From the NCBI RefSeq assembly GCF_001411805.1, contig NZ_CP007212.1, positions 4,076,041 to 4,140,040 on the forward strand: a DNA stretch of 64,000 nucleotides, in the 5' to 3' direction. The translations under genes were made by a program, and so were the position numbers. This document shows, in pieces, positions 42,460 to 51,328 of this stretch. Under the pieces are notes generated by a model. The model searched no databases and had not been told where the DNA came from. It saw only the letters and a list, made by a program, of their open reading frames with translations. Position 1 is the stretch's first letter, and each line of letters opens with the position of its first letter. This DNA is from Burkholderia plantarii (lineage in GTDB: Bacteria > Pseudomonadota > Gammaproteobacteria > Burkholderiales > Burkholderiaceae).

Positions 42460-42861
42460 TTACCGGACTTCCGCGCTGCCCACCACCTTGGCGACCGGCT
42501 CGCCGTCTCGCTGAATGAATACGCACAGCAGTTTCATCGGCTTGTCGCCCAGCACGCGCGCGAAATGCTCGTCCTGGTCGGTAACCAGATAGGACATGCC
42601 GGGCGTGAACCGCTGATCCGGCTTGCCCTTGGTGACGAGATCGAATTCACCCTCGAGAACGTAGGTGATCTCGAGGCCCGGGTGAATGTGCGGCGACGCG
42701 CTGGTCCCGGCCGGCAGGTTGATGACGTTGACGCTGACGGTGTAATCCTTCGGGAAGCTGGTCTTTTGCAGCACCGTGCGCTTGATGCCTCCCTGAACGT
42801 AGGAGGATCCCACCGCCGCGGTCAGCGCAGCTTCTTCTTCTCTCGATTTAAGCTCTTCCAT
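42460..42861 (-). CDS. Single-domain cupin protein
   Basis: A 133-residue cupin. Cupin motif 1 reads HIHPGLEITYVLEGE around residues 58-72, with two His and one Glu for metal binding. The second motif is less clear. It could be a small dioxygenase, isomerase or ligand-binding protein. It is the fifth gene of the kamA-like cluster, 99 bases after the GST gene, and its ATG has a purine-rich ribosome site. Confidence 0.85.
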   Translation of the reverse strand: MEELKSREEEAALTAAVGSSYVQGGIKRTVLQKTSFPKDYTVSVNVINLPAGTSASPHIHPGLEITYVLEGEFDLVTKGKPDQRFTPGMSYLVTDQDEHFARVLGDKPMKLLCVFIQRDGEPVAKVVGSAEVR

Positions 42862-42960
42862 GCTGTTTCTCCATGCTGGTTCAAAAAAGAAGTACCCACT
42901 CTCGACAACTACTCGCCACTATCGCGACAAGAATCTGTTTGATGCTTCAAGGCTTGACGG

Positions 42961-43626
42961 TCAGCCGACCGTCGATGCGTCCACGCGTGAAAACGGTGTA
43001 TAGATCTCGCCATAGGCTTGTGAAAAGGCCGGTAGATCCATGCACGCGTCGGTGATTCCGGTGAGGGTCGGCCACGCATCGAATTGCAGACCCAGCCGGC
43101 GCGCCGTGAAGACCTGCGGAACCAGCGCGATATCGGCCAGCGTCGGCTGATCGCCATGACAAAATCGGCCGGTTTCCGCGCTTTTTTCCAGCAGGGCTTC
43201 GAAAGCCCCGAAGCTCTCCCGGAACCAGTGAAACCGCCACTCCCGGATGTCGGAATCGTCGTGCCGCAGCGTCTGTTTCAGATAATTGGCCACGCGCATC
43301 GACGTCACCGGATGCGTATCCGCCGCGATCAGCTGCGATAACGCCCGCACCCTGGCTTCGCCGAGCCGATCCTCGGGAAGCAGCGGCGGGTCCGGATAAC
43401 GCGCGTCGAGGTATTCGATGATCGCCAGCGACTGGGTCAAAACCGCATCGGGCATTTCGAGCGAGGGCAGCAGCCCCTGCGGATTGATCGCCAGATAATC
43501 CCGGGCGCGGTGTTCTCCGCGCGAAAGATCGTGCGATCGGGTTTCGTACCGGACGCCCTTCAGATTGAGCGCAATCCGCACCCGAAACGACGCCGACGAT
43601 TGCTGGAAGCCATGTAGCGTAATCAT
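42961..43626 (-). CDS. Zeta-class glutathione S-transferase (maleylacetoacetate isomerase-like)
   Basis: A 221-residue GST. The zeta-class N-terminal motif is clear: SSASFRVRIALNLKG, with the Ser-Ser pair that binds glutathione in maleylacetoacetate isomerase, followed by NPQGLLPSLE and QSLAIIEYLD. The all-helical C-terminal domain follows. No fumarylacetoacetase or homogentisate gene is adjacent, so a housekeeping tyrosine-degradation role is not supported by context. It may isomerise or conjugate a cluster intermediate. The ATG at 43626 lies 22 bases after the stop of the FAD protein gene. Confidence 0.9.
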   Translation of the reverse strand: MITLHGFQQSSASFRVRIALNLKGVRYETRSHDLSRGEHRARDYLAINPQGLLPSLEMPDAVLTQSLAIIEYLDARYPDPPLLPEDRLGEARVRALSQLIAADTHPVTSMRVANYLKQTLRHDDSDIREWRFHWFRESFGAFEALLEKSAETGRFCHGDQPTLADIALVPQVFTARRLGLQFDAWPTLTGITDACMDLPAFSQAYGEIYTPFSRVDASTVG

Positions 43627-43648
43627 TGCGATTCTCCTGCTGGAAAGC

Positions 43649-45568
43649 TCAGGCAATCGCCGGCAAGGTGGTGGCCGGGCCGTCCGCCGACGACGGCGCG
43701 CGGTCGCTCTTTCCGGCCGGGCCGTGCGGATCGTCGTCGCGGGTGAGGGCCGCGATGGCGTCCAGCAGCTCGATCACGCAGCGCTCGGCGTCGAGCGTCT
43801 GTCGCGACGTGATTTGCGGGCGCGGCAGCGCATGCGTGTAGAAATGCGGCCCCTCGACCAGAAATCCGATCGCCCACAGGTTGCGTCGCACCTCGCCCGA
43901 CGCGCCCACCGGGTGCAGCGCCGCATCGATTTCGATGCCACCCGGGTGGTAGTCGCCGTTCAGATAAGGACGGACCAGGCCGCGCTTCACCAGGTTGGCC
44001 GTCAGTCGGGACGCGTCGGTCAACGGCGAATAGGCGTCGAGCCGCGCGATCACCAGCGCATCGGCATAGGTATGCTCGGTGTGATTGGCATAGGCGGCCT
44101 CGATCCGGAAGCTCGCGTGCGCATCGTCGGCGACGACGCGCGCGCCGGGACCGCCCGCGATGTCGATCAGGCCGGCTTCCTGCAGCGCCAGGAATTCCAC
44201 GTTGCGCTGTTTCGGCGGACCAAACGAAACGCGGTTGGTGGTCGCGTTGAAGTCCTCGACGAAATAGCGATGCGAATCCGGCGTCAGGCCGCCGTATTCC
44301 ACCGCCACCCGCAGTGCTTCGCGCGTGTCGCGCAACACGTCGGTGGCCGCCTTGACCGGGCTGGAGAGGTTGCCCTTGAATGCTTCGTCCAGATCGTCCC
44401 GCAGCAGCTTGTCGAAGAACTCGCGGAACGCGCTGAACGAGTCGAAGCGCTGCCCTTTCAACGGCCAGAGAATCGCGTCGATCGCCCGCAGCTCGTCCGG
44501 CGTCGGCTCGAAGCCGTCGACGTCGATCTCGCGGCCTTCGCGTGCCGTGCGATAGGCGTAAGCCATCTCCTTGATGGCCAGCGGCACGACCTCGCTGCGG
44601 AAGTCGATCCGCGAATCGCCGGTTGCCAGCAGCGCCGCCCGTCGTTTGGCTTCGACCGCGTCCTTCGTGAAGAAACGCGCGCGGTGGCGCCCGGCGATGC
44701 CTTTCTGGTTCACGCCGCGCGCGGCGAACGGCAGGCAATTGCGGGAAAACAGCACGATGTGAGGCTCGAGCCCGGAGCGCAGGTAGCGCAGCCGGCCGTC
44801 TTCCTCGACATAACGCCCGCCGCGCCCCAGCGTGAGCGACGAGATGACATCGTGCGCGGTCAGCCCGAAGCCCTGCACCGCGACGGTGGCGGCGGGCCAG
44901 ATGGCGTCGAGCGTCTCGACCGGATAGGGCGACGCAAAATAGCCGAGGCGCGGGTTGTGTCCGAGATGGCGTTCGACGAACGCGCTGAACCTCCGGTCCT
45001 CCTCGGTGGGTTTGCGTCGGCCATGACCGGTGGTGAGGAACACGTAGTCGACGCTGCGCGCGTCACCGCCCTCGGTGACCACATCGAAACGGCCGTCACG
45101 TTCGACCAGATCGACAACCTGCATGCGCCGGTGCGTCACCTGGATGTTGTCCGGCAGGCCGGCCACCACGCGCTGATACACCCACGACAGATACTCGCCT
45201 AGCAAGCTGCGCGGCAGATGGTCGGCCTGCGTGATCGCCACGCCAGCGTCGTCAGGCGGATTGCGCACGAAGCGGTCCGCCACGCGCCGGTAGCCGCTGG
45301 CATGCGCCCACTGCACGAGCGATAAATCGTCGTCGCCGCCGGCCACGCTCGTCGGCGCGAACATGGTGACCTGCGAGGCCACCGTGTTGATCAACAGATG
45401 ATCGGGCTGGTCCGAGCGATGCACGCCCTGCCCGCCTTCTCCGCAATCGAATACCTCGATCTGCAGCGAGACGCGCTCCGACAGCCGGCCGGCATGCTCC
45501 AGCAGGCGTTCGAGAATGGTCAGGCCGCGCGGCCCCATGCCGACGATCGCAATCTGAATCTGCTTCAT
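43649..45568 (-). CDS. FAD/NAD(P)-binding oxidoreductase (PF13454-like)
   Basis: A 639-residue flavoprotein. The N-terminal dinucleotide motif is AIVGMGPRGLTILERLL (residues about 6-22), followed by the HLLINTVASQVTMFAP segment typical of the FAD-NAD(P)-binding family PF13454. A second nucleotide-binding motif is QGFGLTAHDVISSL near residue 237. The C-terminal half is long and family-specific. Such proteins are uncharacterised; amine or amino-acid oxidation or N-hydroxylation is a guess only. It starts 17 bases after the metallo-hydrolase stop. A Pro/Ser/Asp-rich tail ends the protein. Confidence 0.85.
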   Translation of the reverse strand: MKQIQIAIVGMGPRGLTILERLLEHAGRLSERVSLQIEVFDCGEGGQGVHRSDQPDHLLINTVASQVTMFAPTSVAGGDDDLSLVQWAHASGYRRVADRFVRNPPDDAGVAITQADHLPRSLLGEYLSWVYQRVVAGLPDNIQVTHRRMQVVDLVERDGRFDVVTEGGDARSVDYVFLTTGHGRRKPTEEDRRFSAFVERHLGHNPRLGYFASPYPVETLDAIWPAATVAVQGFGLTAHDVISSLTLGRGGRYVEEDGRLRYLRSGLEPHIVLFSRNCLPFAARGVNQKGIAGRHRARFFTKDAVEAKRRAALLATGDSRIDFRSEVVPLAIKEMAYAYRTAREGREIDVDGFEPTPDELRAIDAILWPLKGQRFDSFSAFREFFDKLLRDDLDEAFKGNLSSPVKAATDVLRDTREALRVAVEYGGLTPDSHRYFVEDFNATTNRVSFGPPKQRNVEFLALQEAGLIDIAGGPGARVVADDAHASFRIEAAYANHTEHTYADALVIARLDAYSPLTDASRLTANLVKRGLVRPYLNGDYHPGGIEIDAALHPVGASGEVRRNLWAIGFLVEGPHFYTHALPRPQITSRQTLDAERCVIELLDAIAALTRDDDPHGPAGKSDRAPSSADGPATTLPAIA

Positions 45569-45585
45569 CTCTGAGCTCCTCCCCG

Positions 45586-46470
45586 TCAGTTCACGACGGA
45601 CACGGAATCCGATCCCTGCGGCTCGGTGTCGGCGCTGCGGGGCGCCGCGCGCGGCGCGACCGGCGGCCGATGCAGTTCGGCGATGTCGGTTTCGCCCGGC
45701 CACGCCGGAAAGCGGGCAAGCACCGCCGGATCGTGTCCCGGGATGATGTGGTCCGGGCCGTCGGCGAGGTGCTCGATGCGCTGGTGCGCATCCAGCATGC
45801 GCGCCACGTCGTACACGATGGGGAACGGCCGGCGCGAGCGCAGGTTGTCCCAGTAGTGCGCCGCGTCGCTCGCCAGCACGACCCACCCGCGGCCGGTCCG
45901 TACCCGGACCACCTGCAGCCCGGCGGTATGGCCGCCAAGCAGATGTACGCTGACGCCCGGCGCGATCTCCTTGTCCCCGTCCACGAAGCTCACGCGCCCC
46001 GCATACAGGCGCTCGATGGTCTGCGCCACGTCACTCGCCTCGAACGGCTTTCTCAGCACCGCATGGCACATGCAACGGCCGGTGCAGTAGGCCATCTCCG
46101 CTTCCTGCAGATGCAGCGTGGCGTTCGGAAACGCCGCGATGTTGCCGGCATGGTCGTAATGCATGTGAGTGATGACGATGTCCTCGACGCTGCCCGCATC
46201 GACGCCGAGCGTACCCAGCAGGTCGAGCGGCGAGTGCAGATAGCGCCGCTTCCTGCGCACCGCCATCTCGGCGGTGAATCCCGTGTCGACCAGGATGGTG
46301 CGCTCGCCGCACCTGAGCAGCCAGGTATAGAAGTCGAGCGGCATTTCCATGCCGTCGTGCGGATCCTCGCCCAGGTAGTTCTCGTCGCTCGTTCGCCCCT
46401 CGTGCCTGGCATAACGCAACGCGAACACTTCCCACTCGGGAGCGGCCGCCCCGCCATTGCGGTCGCTCAT
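45586..46470 (-). CDS. MBL-fold metallo-hydrolase (N-acyl homoserine lactonase-like)
   Basis: A 294-residue metallo-beta-lactamase-fold hydrolase. The dinuclear zinc motif is HMHYDH (HXHXDH) near residue 119, with the later ligands in GGHTAGL, the SDAAHYWDN Asp and IIPGHDP. The layout resembles the AttM/AiiA lactonase group, which opens lactones, but the substrate is unproven. Its ATG overlaps the stop of the kamA-like gene (ATGA), so the two are translationally coupled. Confidence 0.88.
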   Translation of the reverse strand: MSDRNGGAAAPEWEVFALRYARHEGRTSDENYLGEDPHDGMEMPLDFYTWLLRCGERTILVDTGFTAEMAVRRKRRYLHSPLDLLGTLGVDAGSVEDIVITHMHYDHAGNIAAFPNATLHLQEAEMAYCTGRCMCHAVLRKPFEASDVAQTIERLYAGRVSFVDGDKEIAPGVSVHLLGGHTAGLQVVRVRTGRGWVVLASDAAHYWDNLRSRRPFPIVYDVARMLDAHQRIEHLADGPDHIIPGHDPAVLARFPAWPGETDIAELHRPPVAPRAAPRSADTEPQGSDSVSVVN

Positions 46471-47861
46471 TGCATCACCTCCAGCTCGTCGGGCAGCGTG
46501 CCGCTGCCGCCGTGCGCGGCGCCGACCTGCGTGACGGGAATCACGTGCGAGCGAGCCGCCGGCTCCTGCTCGAAGAAGAACCGCTCCTCGCCGAACGCCG
46601 GCACGAGATCGTCGAGCCAGCTCGCCTGCGGATCGAACTTCGCATAGAACGGGCGACGCACCCAATCCGCGCGGCGCGCCTGCAGGAATTGCAGGGCAAA
46701 CACCTTCTCACCGGCGATGTCGACGATCCCGTCGATCATGACCTTGCCCGGCATCGTGCTCATCGACGGCCCGCGCACCGTGCGCGCCAGCCCGCCGGTG
46801 AGCTGGTAGGCCGCCTGGAAGATCTCGTAGGCACGCGCCAGCGGCAGCTTGAAGTAGTCGCTCGGCCCCGTGTCGCGTTCGACGAACATGTAGTACGGAA
46901 TCGCGCCCAGCCGCACGCCCGTGGTCCACAGCTGGGCCCAGCCCGCCGGGTCCTCGTTGATGTGGCGGATCAGCGGCGCCTGGATCCGCACGGTCGCGCC
47001 GGTCGCGATGATGCGGCGCACGGCACGCTGCGCGATGGGGTGCTGCAACTCGCGCGGATGGTTGTAGTGGCCCATGATCGCGAGATTGCGGCCCGCCTTC
47101 ACGACCTTTTCGAACACGCGCAGCAGATCGTCCGAGTCCTTGTCGCTGACGAAGCGCAGCGGCCAGTAGGCGACCGATTTCGTGCCGATGCGAATGTTCT
47201 GGATATGCGCGAGGTCCGGCGCCAGCAACGGCTCGAGATATTCGGCCAGCGACTTCGCGCTCATGACGAGCGGATCGCCGCCGGTGATCAGCACGTCGGT
47301 CACGTCCGGATGCCGCCGCAGGTAAGCCACGAGATCGTCGGTGGCGCGCGCGTCGAACTTCAGCTCGTCCATTCCCACGAACTGCGGCCACCGGAAACAG
47401 AACGTGCAATAGGCGTGGCAGGTTTGTCCCGCGGCCGGGAAAAACAGCACGGTCTCGCGATATTTGTGCTGCAGGCCCGACAGCGGCCGGCCGTCGAGAT
47501 ACGGCACGTTGTGCGTCATCTGGCCCGCCGGATGCGGGTTCATCCGCATCCGGATCGTGTGAACGACACGCTCGATCTCCGCGTCGGGAGCACCGGCCGA
47601 GATCAGGTCGCGCAAGGTCTCGTACTCGTGCTCGCGCAGCATGTCGCGGTGCGGGAACGTCAGCCGGTATATCGGATCATCGGGGATCCTGTCCCAGTCG
47701 ATCAGTTCGTTCAATACGTAGGGATTGACGCGAAACGGCATCACGCGGGAAACGACCTTGACCGCTTCCTGCAGGTCCGGCGAGAGCTTTGCCCATTGGG
47801 GCGAATCGACAATCGTATGTCGCGTGTACGGCTTGAATTTAGACAATTGGTCCAGGTTCAT
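46467..47861 (-). CDS. KamA family radical SAM aminomutase
   Basis: A 464-residue radical SAM enzyme related to lysine 2,3-aminomutase. The 4Fe-4S cysteines are C148, C152 and C155 (CHAYCTFC), followed by FRW instead of the TRR seen in classical lysine aminomutases. GGDPL (194-198) belongs to the SAM site. QAPLIRHINED and IPYYMFVERDTG match the aminomutase core. K373 in STMPGK is the likely PLP lysine. The family moves an amino group from C2 to C3 of an amino acid; which one is unknown here. The ATG at 47861 has GGAGG seven bases upstream. It is the first gene of the seven-gene cluster. Confidence 0.88.
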   Translation of the reverse strand: MNLDQLSKFKPYTRHTIVDSPQWAKLSPDLQEAVKVVSRVMPFRVNPYVLNELIDWDRIPDDPIYRLTFPHRDMLREHEYETLRDLISAGAPDAEIERVVHTIRMRMNPHPAGQMTHNVPYLDGRPLSGLQHKYRETVLFFPAAGQTCHAYCTFCFRWPQFVGMDELKFDARATDDLVAYLRRHPDVTDVLITGGDPLVMSAKSLAEYLEPLLAPDLAHIQNIRIGTKSVAYWPLRFVSDKDSDDLLRVFEKVVKAGRNLAIMGHYNHPRELQHPIAQRAVRRIIATGATVRIQAPLIRHINEDPAGWAQLWTTGVRLGAIPYYMFVERDTGPSDYFKLPLARAYEIFQAAYQLTGGLARTVRGPSMSTMPGKVMIDGIVDIAGEKVFALQFLQARRADWVRRPFYAKFDPQASWLDDLVPAFGEERFFFEQEPAARSHVIPVTQVGAAHGGSGTLPDELEVMQ

Positions 47862-48568
47862 CTGAATTCCTCCGAAGCATGTGGCCGCGCCGAACGAGTT
47901 TCCAATCCCGTTCGGACGCCGCTGATTACCTGTGGAAATGCAACGCAACGGACCGCATTGTCATTGAGGCTTTCAATTCGAAACAGTCGTTAGATTACGT
48001 GAGGGTTTTCAGAAGTCCGCTCCATAATTTGCCTGCAACATTTCCGCTTCTTCGATTCATGAACCGGACGCCAAGGCCATGACAGGAAAGGGTTTCATGC
48101 GTGGCGGCAGGTTTTTCAAGCGATAAAAAAATGAAAATCGTCATTGAAACTGGCGCGAATTCAGCGGGTCGATACCTGTTTTATTTTGATAGTCGCTTTG
48201 CCGCCTGCCAGCCGCCCCGATAATCAATTGATTTTGTAATTAATAGACATCGGATAGCCATTGGCTCACGCCGTCATGGCTGTAATCGTCAATTGACAAT
48301 ACACGGCAACAGGCGGGAGGCCGGTTTGGCGGATATCAACCCGGCGACGCGGCGGAATGCGCGCAGGTTGTATCAACCGATCAGATCGGGAATGGTTTCC
48401 GCAATGGGGTGCCGGACGGCCCGCCTGATTTGCCCGGAAACGGTATGAAGTTCGTGCTTCTCTTGTCGTTTTTTTGCACGTGATCGCCGGAAGCCGTTCA
48501 GCAGGCAACGCGATCCGCCAGACGTTTCATCGGGATCGTTGTGCTCACCACGATCCCGGCAAGCTGCC
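47862..48568. promoter_or_regulatory. 707-base AT-rich upstream region of the kamA-like cluster
   Basis: No gene is supported here. The stretch 48110-48300 is markedly AT-rich and carries two palindromes that share TCAATTGA (48222-48233 and 48288-48297). It also holds the end of the convergently placed spacer to gshA. It should contain the promoter of the cluster; no single -35/-10 pair stands out. Confidence 0.5.
48222..48297. promoter_or_regulatory. Two palindromic sites sharing TCAATTGA, candidate operators
   Basis: AATCAATTGATT (48222-48233) and GTCAATTGAC (48288-48297) are perfect palindromes with a common 8-base core, centred 65 bases apart, close to six helical turns. They lie upstream of the kamA-like cluster. 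Confidence 0.4.
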
Positions 48569-50182
48569 TCAAACGCTGAACCGGTTCAGCGTATAAGCAC
48601 GATACGCCGCCACGAACGCATCGAACGACCCGGCGTCCTTGCTTTCGATCTCGGCCTGCTCGGCGAGCGAGCGCTCGGCCTGCTCACGCGCCTCGGCCAG
48701 TGCCGCCGCGTCGAGCGGCCGTGCCCGGAAGTACTCGGCGTGCGCCTCGCTATGCCGCCGCGCGAAACCGAGGAACGACTCGCCGCGCTCGCGCATCTCG
48801 CGCAGCACGCGCGCCGAAGGCGTCTTGTCGGCATCCTCGAGCTTCTCGCGCTGCGCCGCCACCGCGCGCGCATGCACGTCGTCGCCGCGGATCTCGTCGA
48901 GCACGCGCGCCGCCGCTTCGATCTTCGCGAACACGTCCTCGGCCCAGGCCCGCATCGCCACCGGCACGCCGTCGCGCGTCAGCTCGAGTCCGGGCTTGCG
49001 GCCTTCCATCGTCACGCGGCCGAAGTTCGCGTTCGCCTCGCGGTACGCATCGCATTCGAGCTTCGCGCTGTCGTCGAGCGCGCAGACGAGCAGGTAGGCA
49101 TCCATGAAACGCGCGGTCTCGAGCGCGATCCCGGTCGGCTCGAACGGGTCGATGTCGAGGCAGCGCACCTCGATGTACTGCACGCCGCGCGAGGCCAGCG
49201 CATGCAGCGGCCGCTCGCCCGAGTACGTCACGCGCTTGGGCCGGATCGTCGAGTAGAACTCGTTCTCGATCTGCAGCACGTTGGTGTTGAGCTGGATCCA
49301 CTCGCCGTCGCGATGCGTGCCGATCGCCTCGTAGGCCGGATACGGCTCGCTGACGGCTTTCGACAGCGCGTCGAGATAGGTGTCGAGCGAGTTGTAGTCG
49401 GCCACCAGCGCCGCCTGCGCGGTGGTGTTCGAGTAGCCGAGGTCGCTCATCCGCAGGCTCGTCGCGTAGGGCCGGTAGGACGTCTCGGCGTCGAACGCCT
49501 CGAGCGTGCTGTCGCGCCCGCGCAGGAACGCCTTGTCGAGCGCCGGCGACGCGCCGAACAGATACATCAGCAACCAGCTGGTGCGGCGGAAATTGCGGAT
49601 CAGCGCGAGATACCGTTCGGACTGGTAATCGACGAGCGACGCGGCCGATTGCGCATGCTCGTGCAGGCGCCGCCAGACGTCCTCGTGCAGCGAATAGTTG
49701 TAGTGAATCCCCGCGATGCACTGCATCGTGCGGCCGTAGCGATAGGCGAGGCCGCGGCGGTACACCGTCTTCAGCCGCCCGATGTTCGAGGTGCCGTAGT
49801 CGGCGATCGGAATCTGGTCGTCGGCCGGGAGCTTGCCGGGCATCGATTCGTTCCACAGCATCTCGTCGCCGAGCGAGGCATAGACGAAGCGGTGCAGGTC
49901 GTCGAGACGGTCGAGCGTGATCGCGGCATCACGTTCGGCCGGCGTGATCAGCTCGATCAGCGACTCCGAATAATCGGTGGTCAGCGAAGGATGGGTGAGC
50001 GCGGAACCGAGCGCGCGCGGATGCGGCGTCATCGCGATCATCCCGTCGCGCGACACGCGCAGGCTTTCCTTTTCGATGCCGCGCAGACCGTCAACCAGAC
50101 GCTCGCGCGTCGGCCCGTTGGCCAGGACGGCGAGACGTTGCTGCAGCAGGTCGGTGTGGCTGGAAGTCATCTTGTTCGACAT
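48569..50182 (-). CDS. gshA: Glutamate-cysteine ligase
   Basis: A 537-residue GshA of the gammaproteobacterial type, joining glutamate and cysteine in the first step of glutathione synthesis. The N-terminal GLRGIEKESLRVSRDG and HPSLTTDYSESLIELITP segments, which form the ATP/metal-binding face, are typical. Start at ATG 50182 (MSNKMTSSH); the ATG at 50170 is an alternative. It is on the same strand as ada-alkA but 150 bases from alkA. Confidence 0.95.
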   Translation of the reverse strand: MSNKMTSSHTDLLQQRLAVLANGPTRERLVDGLRGIEKESLRVSRDGMIAMTPHPRALGSALTHPSLTTDYSESLIELITPAERDAAITLDRLDDLHRFVYASLGDEMLWNESMPGKLPADDQIPIADYGTSNIGRLKTVYRRGLAYRYGRTMQCIAGIHYNYSLHEDVWRRLHEHAQSAASLVDYQSERYLALIRNFRRTSWLLMYLFGASPALDKAFLRGRDSTLEAFDAETSYRPYATSLRMSDLGYSNTTAQAALVADYNSLDTYLDALSKAVSEPYPAYEAIGTHRDGEWIQLNTNVLQIENEFYSTIRPKRVTYSGERPLHALASRGVQYIEVRCLDIDPFEPTGIALETARFMDAYLLVCALDDSAKLECDAYREANANFGRVTMEGRKPGLELTRDGVPVAMRAWAEDVFAKIEAAARVLDEIRGDDVHARAVAAQREKLEDADKTPSARVLREMRERGESFLGFARRHSEAHAEYFRARPLDAAALAEAREQAERSLAEQAEIESKDAGSFDAFVAAYRAYTLNRFSV

Positions 50183-50332
50183 GGATGCACAGGTGCGGGC
50201 ATGGCGGCTCGCTGCCATGCGCGCCGCCCGCCGGGATTGACGGTAGCGGGCACTTTAACATCTCGCCGTGACGCTCGCTTGAGGCGCCTCCGGTTTGCGC
50301 CAAAGCCTTGCTGCGCGGGGCTTCCGGCCGGC

Positions 50333-51328
50333 TCAACCACCGCGCGCGGCCCCCAGCCGATCGGCGATTTCATTCCACAGATGCATCGCCGCGTAGGCGC
50401 GCCACGGGCGCCATGCGTCGCTGCGCAGGCGCTGGCTCGCCGGCCGCGTGAGCGCGGGATCGCGCGCGACGATCGCCTGCATCAGCACCAGGTCGGTGGC
50501 CGGCCACGCGTCGGCGTCGCGCCATGCGCGCATCGCGATGTATTCGACCGTCCACGGCCCGATGCCGGGCAGCGCGAGCAGCGCCGCGCGCCGCGTCGCG
50601 AGGTCGACCGCCGTGCCGTCGATCGGCACCTCGCCGGCGGCGACGGCGCGCGCGACACCTTGCAGCGCGGCGATCCGCTTGCCCGGCATGCCGATGCCGT
50701 CGAGATTCGCGGCGGCCAGCGCGGCCGGCTCCGGAAAGCGCCAGCCGACGGCCGCATGCGGCGGCGTCGCGAGCGGCTCGCCGACGGCCCGCACCAATCG
50801 TCCGATGATCGTGGTGGCCGCCTTCACGCTGATCTGCTGGCCCACGATCGCGCGCACCACGAGTTCGAACGCGGACCAGGCGCCCGGCACGCGCAGCCCC
50901 GGCGCGGCGGCGACGAGCGGGGCGAACCACGCGTCGCGCGACAGGTGCGCGCCGAGCGCGAGCGGATCGGTCTCGACGTCGAGCATCGCCGACAGCCGTG
51001 CGACCAGCGCGGCGTCGGCGTGCCGGGCGGCCTCGCCGTCGATCGTCGCGACGAGACAGCGCCGCCGCGGATGACGGCGCACCGTCAGCACGCCGCTCGC
51101 GCCGCGATAATCGATCGCGCGCAGATAGGCGCCGTCGGCCGCGGTCTCGACGCCCGGCGACGCCCGCCCGCCCAGGAAGCGCAGCACGCGCGGCCAGTCG
51201 TAGGGAGACCTGAACGGCAGCGCGATCGCGACGCGCGCGGCGGCGGCCGGCTCCGCGTCCGGGCCTGCGTCGAAGTTCGTCTCAGGCGCGTTCGCGTCGC
51301 GGCCGACGGCCGGTGCCGCGCGCGTCAT
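50333..51328 (-). CDS. alkA: DNA-3-methyladenine glycosylase II
   Basis: A 331-residue AlkA. An N-terminal extension precedes the AlkA_N domain (LPFRSPYDWPRVLRFLGGR). The helix-hairpin-helix glycosylase core follows with LPGIGPWTVEYIAMRAW and the catalytic Asp in WPATDLVLM. It removes alkylated bases such as 3-methyladenine. Its ATG overlaps the ada stop (ATGA), so the two adaptive-response genes are translated together. The first 30 residues are low-complexity, so a later start is possible. Confidence 0.93.
   Translation of the reverse strand: MTRAAPAVGRDANAPETNFDAGPDAEPAAAARVAIALPFRSPYDWPRVLRFLGGRASPGVETAADGAYLRAIDYRGASGVLTVRRHPRRRCLVATIDGEAARHADAALVARLSAMLDVETDPLALGAHLSRDAWFAPLVAAAPGLRVPGAWSAFELVVRAIVGQQISVKAATTIIGRLVRAVGEPLATPPHAAVGWRFPEPAALAAANLDGIGMPGKRIAALQGVARAVAAGEVPIDGTAVDLATRRAALLALPGIGPWTVEYIAMRAWRDADAWPATDLVLMQAIVARDPALTRPASQRLRSDAWRPWRAYAAMHLWNEIADRLGAARGG

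Noticed and set aside
48266..48508. Small open frame upstream of gshA
   Set aside because: It overlaps the palindromes, has no ribosome site and has no family-like sequence.
48000..48568. Direct repeat of the tRNA-Lys 3' end as an attachment site
   Set aside because: I looked for the CGAGTCACTCACGCCCC-type sequence by eye and did not find it.
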